A stretch of DNA of 64,000 nt from positions 1-64,000 of the forward strand of contig DATGQE010000099.1 in NCBI GenBank assembly GCA_035304345.1. The letters are read 5' to 3'. This DNA comes from IDS-8 sp035304345 (lineage in GTDB: Bacteria > Pseudomonadota > Gammaproteobacteria > Steroidobacterales > Woeseiaceae). Each line of letters starts with the position of its first letter. Positions within the stretch are counted from its first letter, which is position 1. A program made the translations under genes and the position numbers. The notes under the pieces are model-generated. The model ran no database searches. It saw only the letters and a list, made by a program, of their open reading frames with translations, and was not told the DNA's origin. Below are positions 35,719-42,265 of this stretch, piece after piece.

Positions 35719-35946
35719 GCATCGTTCATGCCCGGTGGTGATCGGGGCTCAAGCTCCGCCGCGGCCGGGGGGTGTCCCCGGGGGAATGGCTCCCGTGCGG
35801 ACACGGCGGAGCAGCGCGGGCATCGGCGCAGAGGGTACGTCCCGCGCTGCGCTGCTCCGCCGTGTCCTCGGTCCGCTTTATTTCCCCCAGGGACACCCCC
35901 CGGCCACGGCTCCGCGCTGCGGTTCGGGGCCGGGCATGAACGATGC
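35719..35946. repeat. 228-bp imperfect inverted repeat (large multi-stem structure)
   Basis: The gap 35663-35991 between convergent genes contains no gene but folds back on itself. GCATCGTTCATGCCCGG (35719-35735) is matched by its complement at 35930-35946. GGCCGGGGGGTGTCCC (35763-35778) is matched at about 35890-35905, with an adjoining GGGGGAA/TTCCCCC block. GGACACGGCGGAGCAGCGC, starting near 35799, is matched at about 35850-35868, leaving a small central loop. The arms differ between these blocks, giving three stems separated by internal loops. No transposase or target-site duplication was recognised. It resembles a non-autonomous (MITE-like) or extragenic palindromic element more than a terminator. 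Confidence 0.75.
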
Positions 35947-35991
35947 TGAGCGGTGGGTTCGCTGCGGGCTTCTGCAGCAGGCCGTACGCGG

Positions 35992-37200
35992 TCAGGCGAG
36001 GCGCTCGCCGCTGACCGGATCGACGACCGGCATCCCGACGTAGTTCTCCGCGAACACCCGGCGGCCGGCGTCGGTCCCGGTGAAGTACTCGAGATCGGCA
36101 ACCTGCATGCGCCGGTCGAACGCGTCGTCGGACAGGTTGTGCGTTGCCGACGTGAACCACCAGGAGAATCGCTCCGCGTTCCAGACCCGCGCGAGCGCGG
36201 TCTCCGAGTAGCGTTCGAGGCCGACCTCCTCGCCTTCGGCGTAGAACGCCTGCAAAGCGGAGGCCAGCATGGCGGCATCGGCGATCGCGAGGTTGAGGCC
36301 CTTCGCTCCCGTCGGCGGAACGATGTGCCCGGCGTCGCCGACGAGGAACAACCGGCCGCAGCGGAGCGGCTCACAGATCACGCTGCGCAGCGGCGCAATG
36401 GATTTCTCGAGACTCGGCCCCGTTTCCAGGCTTTCCGCCACCGCGGCCGGCAGGCGGCGGCGGAGCTCGTCCCAGAACGCGGCGTCGCTCCACGATTCGG
36501 CGTTCTCGCCTGAGGGAACCTGCACGTAGTGGCGGCTCACGGACGTGGAGCGCTGCGAGCACAGCGCGAACCCGCGCGCGTGGCTGGAATAGATGAGCTC
36601 GGGCGCCGCGGGACGCGTGTTCGATAGCACGCCCAGCCAGCCGAACGGCCAGGCGCGCTCCCAGGTCCGGAAAGCGCCCTCCGGCGCCGAGCGGCGGCTG
36701 GCGCCGTGGAACCCGTCGCACCCCGCCACGTAGTCGCACAGGACGGAACCCGCGCCGTGCGCGCCGCGGTAGTCGATGCGCGCGGCGCCGCGGTCGAGAT
36801 CGCGCACCGCGGTCGCCTCGACCTCGAAGCGGATGTCGATGCCGTCGGCCAGGTTGCGGCGGTAGAGCTCCCGCGTGATCTCCGTCTGCCCGTAGACGAT
36901 CACCGCGCTCCCGGCGTGCTGCTTCAGGTCCACGCGGGCGAGCCGCTCGTCGAAGGCGACCCGCACGCCCTCGTGCACGTGCCCGGCCGCGTGCAGCCCC
37001 TCGGCCACGCCCGCGCGCTCGAGCAGCGCGGCAGAGCCCTGCTCGAGCACGCCCGCGCGAATGCGCTTCTCGACGTACTCGCGGGAGCGGCGTTCGAGCA
37101 CGACCACGTCGATGCCCTGCCGGTGCAGCAGGCGTGCGAGCAACAGGCCCGAAGGTCCCGCTCCGACGATGCCCACCTGCGTGCGCCGCGGAATGGTCAC
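35992..37200 (-). CDS. pobA: 4-hydroxybenzoate 3-monooxygenase
   Basis: A 402-residue FAD monooxygenase that converts 4-hydroxybenzoate to protocatechuate with NAD(P)H and oxygen. Motifs: GxGxxG in VGIVGAGPSG near the N-terminus, the DG motif in VAGCDGFHGASR, and the family-specific FAD/substrate segment VGDAGHIVPPTGAKGLNLA. The substrate-pocket serine and arginine of characterised PobA are seen in GFALCSQRS. The GTG at 37200 is preferred over ATG 37233 because GAGGAG sits seven bases upstream and the protein then matches the family length. It lies at one end of a regulator/transport cluster for aromatic acids; ring-cleavage genes are not in the window. Confidence 0.93.
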   Translation of the reverse strand: MTIPRRTQVGIVGAGPSGLLLARLLHRQGIDVVVLERRSREYVEKRIRAGVLEQGSAALLERAGVAEGLHAAGHVHEGVRVAFDERLARVDLKQHAGSAVIVYGQTEITRELYRRNLADGIDIRFEVEATAVRDLDRGAARIDYRGAHGAGSVLCDYVAGCDGFHGASRRSAPEGAFRTWERAWPFGWLGVLSNTRPAAPELIYSSHARGFALCSQRSTSVSRHYVQVPSGENAESWSDAAFWDELRRRLPAAVAESLETGPSLEKSIAPLRSVICEPLRCGRLFLVGDAGHIVPPTGAKGLNLAIADAAMLASALQAFYAEGEEVGLERYSETALARVWNAERFSWWFTSATHNLSDDAFDRRMQVADLEYFTGTDAGRRVFAENYVGMPVVDPVSGERLA

Positions 37201-37475
37201 CCTTTCACTCCTCCAGTCACGCCGCAAAAGCATAATCGCTGCGTCGGCAGCGCCGGCATCGCACGCGGCGAAAATTCATGTATCGGAGAACAATTCGGTC
37301 GCTCGATGCGCTCTTTCGCGTGAGTGAAACTCTGTATAAGGATGCGGGATGATTTTCGCGGGACAACCAGAGCCGTCGTGCCCGTAGTCGTGATCGGAGA
37401 CGAGCCTCGCGGCCGCGCCGTGAAGTGTGACCCGCAGAGTGACGGCGTGCCTGCCGGTCGGAGCGCCGCGTGACC
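37201..37475. promoter_or_regulatory. pobA upstream region
   Basis: This 275-bp gap lies upstream of pobA and downstream of the LysR-type gene. It contains AGCATAATCGCTGCG at 37229-37243 (minus-strand TATGCT is a possible -10 close to the pobA start) and an AT-richer stretch at 37270-37370 that would suit activator binding. No confident operator could be defined. Confidence 0.3.
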
Positions 37476-38708
37476 TCAGGCGGGAAAGAACTCGGCTGCC
37501 GCGCGGTGCAGCTCTTTCGCGAGCAGCTCCGCGGCGGGAGACAGGCTCCCGAGCCTGCGGCGCGTGATGCCGACCGGGCGCTCCGTGCCGTCGAGGCGAA
37601 ACGGCAGGACAGCGAGCAGCCCCGCCTGCTCCTCGAACCTTACCTGGTGGCGGGACAGGACGGTGACCCGGTCGCTCTCCAGCAACAGGCCCCGGAGCAT
37701 CACGAGCGAGCTGGTCTCGACGACCTGGCGCGGCAGCGCGAGGCCGCGCGCGGCGAGCGACTGCTCGAACAGGGTGCGGGCGGGAGTGCCCCGCCGCGGC
37801 AGGATCCACGGGCAGCGCAGCAGCTCCTCCCAATCCGGCCGGTGGCGCCGGGTGAGGGGATGGCCGGTGCGCACGATGACGGACAGGCCGTCCCGGAACA
37901 TCGGCTCCTCGAGCAGGTCCGTGTCCGCCGGGTTCTCGCGCAGCGCGCCGACGACGAGATCGATGTCGCCGCAGCGCAGGCCTGCGACGAGGTCCTCGTA
38001 CGGACCCTCGACGGTGGAGACGTCGAGCCACGGGTGCGTCTCCAGCAGGCGGGCGACGGCCCGGGGCACGATGATCGTGCGCGTCAGCGGCAGAGTGCCG
38101 ACCACGACGCGGCCGCGCTGCGCACCGCGCAACCCGGCGATCTCGTCGCCCGCACTGCGCAGGTGACTGCGCGCGAGCTTGACGTAGCGCGTCAGCTCGC
38201 GACCGAGCGGCGTCGGCACGATCGCGCCCGGCGTCCGCTCGAACAGGCCGATCGCGAGCGTCTCCTCGAGCTTGCGCAGCGAGGAGGATATCGCGGCGGG
38301 CGTCACGCCGAGGTGCTCCGCCGCGGCCGCCACGCTCTGGTGCTCGGCGACGGCGACGAACGCGTCGAGCCAGCGGTCGGACACGTCCATCCTGAAGAAG
38401 CGGGACATGCCGCTCGAGCGCTGCAGTGCCGCGGGCGGGACGAGCCGCCCGGCGGTCGCAAAGGCCCGCGCCGCTTCGCGCGCGCGGTCGCGCAGGCACT
38501 CGCCGAACGCGGTGAGCTGCACCCCTTTGGCGGCGCGCTCGCACAGCTTCTCGCCGACCTGGCGCTCGAGCTCCCGCAGGGCCTTGGTTACGGAAGTCTG
38601 CGAGCGGCTGAGCGCCCGCGCCGCGCCCGTAATGCTCCTGCATTCGGCGATGGCCAGGAACACCCGGGCCTGGCGGATGCCGATCTCCTGCACGGCCGGA
38701 ACGCTCAT
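37476..38708 (-). CDS. LysR-type regulator with two tandem helix-turn-helix domains
   Basis: A 410-residue LysR-family protein, roughly 100 residues longer than usual. The extra length is a second complete LysR DNA-binding domain. HTH 1 spans about residues 11-75 (FLAIAECRSITGAARALS and LERQVGEKLCER). HTH 2 spans about 111-175 (FVAVAEHQSVAAAAEHLG and LEETLAIGLFERT). A single effector domain follows (about 195-400). It is divergent from the aromatic-acid symporter (start codons 47 bp apart) and upstream of pobA, so it probably controls aromatic-acid uptake or catabolism. Tandem-HTH LysR proteins are unusual; a monomer could contact two half-sites. No frameshift or stop separates the domains. 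Confidence 0.9.
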   Translation of the reverse strand: MSVPAVQEIGIRQARVFLAIAECRSITGAARALSRSQTSVTKALRELERQVGEKLCERAAKGVQLTAFGECLRDRAREAARAFATAGRLVPPAALQRSSGMSRFFRMDVSDRWLDAFVAVAEHQSVAAAAEHLGVTPAAISSSLRKLEETLAIGLFERTPGAIVPTPLGRELTRYVKLARSHLRSAGDEIAGLRGAQRGRVVVGTLPLTRTIIVPRAVARLLETHPWLDVSTVEGPYEDLVAGLRCGDIDLVVGALRENPADTDLLEEPMFRDGLSVIVRTGHPLTRRHRPDWEELLRCPWILPRRGTPARTLFEQSLAARGLALPRQVVETSSLVMLRGLLLESDRVTVLSRHQVRFEEQAGLLAVLPFRLDGTERPVGITRRRLGSLSPAAELLAKELHRAAAEFFPA

Positions 38709-38755
38709 GGCCCGTCCGGGAACGGGCAGGCGCGTGCCGCCGGGGAGGGTTGCCG

Positions 38756-40123
38756 GTGAGCACCGACCCGCAGCGCCTGATATCCGAATTCCCCATGAGC
38801 CGGACGCAGGTCGTGGCGGTCGCGATGACGGTCCTGCTCAATGCGCTGGACGGGTACGACGTGCTGTCCATCAGCTTCGCGTCGCCGGGCATCGCGGCCG
38901 AATGGGGCATCGATCGCGCCGCGCTCGGTTTCGTGCTCGCGATGGAGCTGGTCGGCATGGGACTGGGCTCGATCCTGCTCGGCCGTGTCGCGGACCGCAT
39001 CGGGCGCCGCCTGACGATGCTCGGCTGCCTCGGCATCATGACGGTCGGCATGTTCATGGTGACCACCGCCGGCAGCATCGCCGGGCTGTCCGCGTGGCGC
39101 GTCGTCACCGGGCTCGGCATCGGCGGGATGCTCGCTGCCATCAACGCGGTCGCGGCCGAGTTCTCGAATGCCAGGCGCAAGCACCTGAGCGTGTCGCTCA
39201 TGACGATCGGGTACCCGATCGGCGCGGTGATCGGCGGCACGATCGCGGCCGAGCTTCTCGAGCACCACGACTGGCGTTCCGTCTTCTACCTCGGCACGGC
39301 AATGACCGCGGCCTGCATTCCCCTGGTCTGGATGCTGGTCCCGGAGTCGGTCCACTGGCTGGCGCGGAAGCGGCCGCGCGGGGCCCTCGAAGCGATCAAC
39401 GCGACGCTGGCGCGGATGGGGCATGCCGCGATCGCCCGGTTGCCCGACGTTCGGGAGACCGGCGGGAGCCGCTCGCTCACCGGGATTCTTTCGCCTCCCC
39501 TGCTGCTCGTCACGCTGATCGTGACGGTGGCCTACTTCTGCCACATCACGACGTTCTACTTCGTGATCAAGTGGGTTCCCAAAATCGTCGTCGACATGAG
39601 CTTCGAAGCGTCCTCCGCGGTGGGCGTGCTCGTCTGGGCAAACGTCGGCGGGGCGGTCGGCGGTGCGCTGCTGGGCTTCCTCACCATGCGCTACAACGTG
39701 AAGGCGCTCACCATCGGCGTGCTGCTCTTGTCGACGCTCATGGTGTCCGTCTTCGGGCGCAGCCCGGCGGACCTCGCGACCCTGTCGCTGGTGGCGGGTG
39801 CCGCGGGATTCTTCACCAATGCCGGCGTGGTCGGGCTGTACGCGCTGTTCGCCCATTGCTATCCGACGCACGTGAGGGCCTCCGGCACCGGGTTCTCGAT
39901 CGGCATCGGCCGGGGCGGGGCGATGCTGTCGCCCGTCATCGCCGGCTTGCTGTTCGAATCCGGCATGGGCCTGCCGGCCGTGGCGATGATCATGGCGCTG
40001 GGCTCGTTGCTGGCCGTTCTCGCGCTGGTCTTTCTCCGCATGGAATCGATCGGTGACGAGCGTCGGGCGGTCGAGTCCGGCGGCGGGCAGATCCTGCCCG
40101 GGTCCGCCGGACCACCTTCCTGA
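38756..40123 (+). CDS. MFS aromatic-acid:H+ symporter (AAHS family, PcaK/BenK-like)
   Basis: A 455-residue inner-membrane transporter with 12 predicted helices. AAHS hallmarks are the first-helix motif NALDGYDVLSISFASPGIAAEWG, shown here in part as LNALDGYDVL, the loop 2-3 motif GRVADRIGRR, and the loop after helix 6 before a second six-helix bundle. The family imports 4-hydroxybenzoate, protocatechuate or benzoate with protons. The GTG at 38756 is preferred because GGGGAGGG lies about seven bases upstream; a TTG at 38750 is possible. It is divergent from the tandem-HTH LysR gene and near pobA, consistent with 4-hydroxybenzoate uptake. It ends convergent to the GntR gene (5-bp gap). Confidence 0.9.
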   Translation: MSTDPQRLISEFPMSRTQVVAVAMTVLLNALDGYDVLSISFASPGIAAEWGIDRAALGFVLAMELVGMGLGSILLGRVADRIGRRLTMLGCLGIMTVGMFMVTTAGSIAGLSAWRVVTGLGIGGMLAAINAVAAEFSNARRKHLSVSLMTIGYPIGAVIGGTIAAELLEHHDWRSVFYLGTAMTAACIPLVWMLVPESVHWLARKRPRGALEAINATLARMGHAAIARLPDVRETGGSRSLTGILSPPLLLVTLIVTVAYFCHITTFYFVIKWVPKIVVDMSFEASSAVGVLVWANVGGAVGGALLGFLTMRYNVKALTIGVLLLSTLMVSVFGRSPADLATLSLVAGAAGFFTNAGVVGLYALFAHCYPTHVRASGTGFSIGIGRGGAMLSPVIAGLLFESGMGLPAVAMIMALGSLLAVLALVFLRMESIGDERRAVESGGGQILPGSAGPPS

Positions 40124-40128
40124 TCGGT

Positions 40129-40830
40129 TCAGGTCATGGCCTGCATTCGCGCGGCGTGTTGCCGGTAGCGGGTGCACGTCGCGCGGATGTCGCTGACGAT
40201 CGCCGCTTCCGCCTGCTCCGGCCGGCCGCGCCGCAGCGCCGCGACGGCCTTGCGATGCGGCGTCGAGGCTCCCCACTTGACGCGCTCGGCCGTGAGCTCC
40301 TCGAACAGCGCCAGCGTGCACGGGCCACAGCGGACCCAAAGCGGCTCGATGAGCTGCAGCAGCGTTTCGTGGCGAGCGGCCGCATAGATCGCGAAATGAA
40401 ACTTGCGGTTCCTTTCCAGGAGCAGGCTGGGATCGCCGGATTCGTGCGCGTTCAGGAAATCGCGCTCGGCTTCCTCGGCGCGTGCGATGTCCTCGGCGGT
40501 CGCCCGTTCCGCGGCGAGCCGCGCGGCGAATCCTTCCAGGGCGATGCGGACGTCGCAGATCTCGGTGAACTTGCGGGCCGAGATGATGGGAACGCGCACC
40601 GAGCGCGACGCGGTGAGCTCGAGCGCCTGCTCCACCGTCAGCTTCTGCAGCGCGTCGCGGACGGGCATGATGCTGGTCCCGAGCTGCGTGGCAAGCTCGC
40701 GGATCGTGAGCACCTGTCCCGGCCGGAACCGGCCTTCCATCAGCGAGCGGCGGATCTGCCGGTGCACCTGCTCGTGAAGCGGCTCGTGCACGACCGGTTT
40801 CAGGGTCGCTTCTCCATCGGGCGTTTTCAC
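40129..40830 (-). CDS. GntR-family regulator, FCD type
   Basis: A 233-residue regulator with an N-terminal winged helix (LTIRELATQLGTSIMPVRDAL is the recognition region, shown over about residues 35-55) and a helical FCD domain (ERNRKFHFAIY, RHETLLQLIEPLW). The GTG at 40830 is chosen because it forms a GTGA overlap with the stop of the upstream AraC gene, implying translational coupling of two regulators. Proteins of this kind often repress aromatic-acid or organic-acid genes. It is probably the second local regulator of the pobA/symporter region; its ligand is unknown. Confidence 0.88.
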   Translation of the reverse strand: MKTPDGEATLKPVVHEPLHEQVHRQIRRSLMEGRFRPGQVLTIRELATQLGTSIMPVRDALQKLTVEQALELTASRSVRVPIISARKFTEICDVRIALEGFAARLAAERATAEDIARAEEAERDFLNAHESGDPSLLLERNRKFHFAIYAAARHETLLQLIEPLWVRCGPCTLALFEELTAERVKWGASTPHRKAVAALRRGRPEQAEAAIVSDIRATCTRYRQHAARMQAMT

Positions 40831-41792
40831 GATGCGCTGCGCCGCCACGCGGGTGTGCGTGCACCGTCCTCGCGGCCGGGGGGTGACCAGGAGGAACGGC
40901 GAAACTCCGTCGGTGCCTTGCCGGAGCGGGCACGGAAGAACCGCGAGAAATAGGCGGAGTCGTGGAAGCCGAGATCGTACGCGATCTGTGTCACCGGCCG
41001 GCGGGTATAGCGCAGGCTGCGCTTCGCCTCCCGGAGAATGCGGTCGTGCAGCAGCTTGATCGGCGGATTGCCCGTGATCTTGATGCAGCTCGAACGGAGC
41101 TGCGCCACCGAGATGTGCATTTCCTCCGCGTAGCGCTTCACGTGCCAGTTCTCGTGGAAGTGCAGCTCGATCAGCCTGCGGAACTCCTCGACCGTCGCTT
41201 CCGCCCGTGCCCGCGGGATCGAGGCCTCTGCACACGTCGCCCGGCCCGATCCGGCAACGGCGCGCGCGATCTGCGCGAGCAGGATCTGGGCGCGTGCCTC
41301 GATCAGGATCGTCCGTGAGTGGACCGGAGCGCGATACTCGCGCAGCAGGACCTTCGCGGTCGACTCCAGCTCGTAGCGCTTCACGTCTTCGGGCTTAAGC
41401 CGGATGCCGCGTGCATCCTCGAACAGGCGCGCGAACGCGGGCTGGTGCGCGTTCAGCGAGCGCAGGAACTGGTCGCTGACGGTGAACACGTATCCGTAGG
41501 TTTCCGCGCGGAAGCGGAACGTGTGCACGAACCCCGCCGGGACGATCACGATGGCCGGTGCGAGGAAGAAACGGTCCGATTCGTCGGCGCGCGCTTCGAC
41601 GTGGCCGGAAAACAGCAGCAGGACCTGGTGCAGGTCCTCGTGCACGTGCGGGTCGATCGTCCAGCCGGAGGCCCGGCTGCGGTCTTCGATCGCCTCGATG
41701 TGCACGAAGCGCTCGTCCGAGGCCTGGGGCGGCTCGCCGTAGAGCCGGAAGCGCGGGATGCCGGCTCTCGAAAGTCCTGGATTGTCAGGCAC
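40827..41792 (-). CDS. AraC-family regulator (PobR-like)
   Basis: A 321-residue activator with an N-terminal cupin-like sensor (HVHEDLHQVLLLFSG with metal-type histidines) and a C-terminal double helix-turn-helix (MHISVAQLRSSCIKITG and VTQIAYDLGFHDSAYFSRFF). Length and layout fit PobR-type activators of 4-hydroxybenzoate hydroxylase. The GTG at 41792 is preferred because AAGGAG lies six bases upstream; an ATG at 41873 would add a basic leader. Its stop overlaps the GntR start. It is on the same strand as pobA, four genes away, and could activate pobA in response to 4-hydroxybenzoate. Confidence 0.88.
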   Translation of the reverse strand: MPDNPGLSRAGIPRFRLYGEPPQASDERFVHIEAIEDRSRASGWTIDPHVHEDLHQVLLLFSGHVEARADESDRFFLAPAIVIVPAGFVHTFRFRAETYGYVFTVSDQFLRSLNAHQPAFARLFEDARGIRLKPEDVKRYELESTAKVLLREYRAPVHSRTILIEARAQILLAQIARAVAGSGRATCAEASIPRARAEATVEEFRRLIELHFHENWHVKRYAEEMHISVAQLRSSCIKITGNPPIKLLHDRILREAKRSLRYTRRPVTQIAYDLGFHDSAYFSRFFRARSGKAPTEFRRSSWSPPGREDGARTPAWRRSAS

Positions 41793-42265
41793 CTGCAGCT
41801 CCTTCGAGTACTGCCTGGAGCGGCGGTCCGGCGCCTGCCGACCGGGTTGCCGCGTGCTGTTATACGTTATCACAGGAGTCTGCCAGCGCTTCCGCGCCCG
41901 TGCAACCGGGTGCGCGGTGGCCTGCGCCGCGGCGTGACACGAGGCGAGAACATCGGCCGTCAGGCAGTGCAGGCCAATGCCGATGCGAGCGTGTGCAGGC
42001 AGGAAAACAAAGCGTCGCTTGCGAGCGACAGCAGGGTGCTTGCGTGCAGGTTGGCGTGCGACGAAAAGTACAGATCAGCGCGCGTTTTGTGCAAGGGTCG
42101 TCGCGCAGCGGTTGCTAGCATCAGCATCCGCGATGCCCGGGCGCTCGTTGAGCGCGGCATCCCGTACATCGACGTGCCGGCAGCACGCGTCGCATCCTTC
42201 GCATCCGTCGCGGTCGGGAACGGCCGACGGCGTGCGCCGGCCGGACCACCCCGGGGGGAAGACTC
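41793..42265. other. Divergent regulatory gap between AraC regulator and TonB receptor 3
   Basis: No gene is supported in this 473-bp region. It contains three direct copies of GTGCAGG at 41967-41973, 41993-41999 and 42044-42050 (spacings 26 and 51 bp), and an inverted repeat GTCGCT-TGCG-AGCGAC at 42014-42029 between the second and third. GGGGGGAA just before ATG 42266 is the receptor's ribosome-binding site. Repeats of this kind are typical of activator-controlled promoters, but the regulator is not identified. Confidence 0.4.

Noticed and set aside
35719..35946. Interpretation of the large inverted repeat as a protein-coding gene
   Set aside because: Short frames exist on both strands because the region is palindromic and GC-rich, but their translations are low-complexity and mirror each other.
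41960..42169. A 69-codon minus-strand frame in the gap before receptor 3
   Set aside because: It has no ribosome-binding site or recognisable motif and overlaps repeated sequences that look regulatory.
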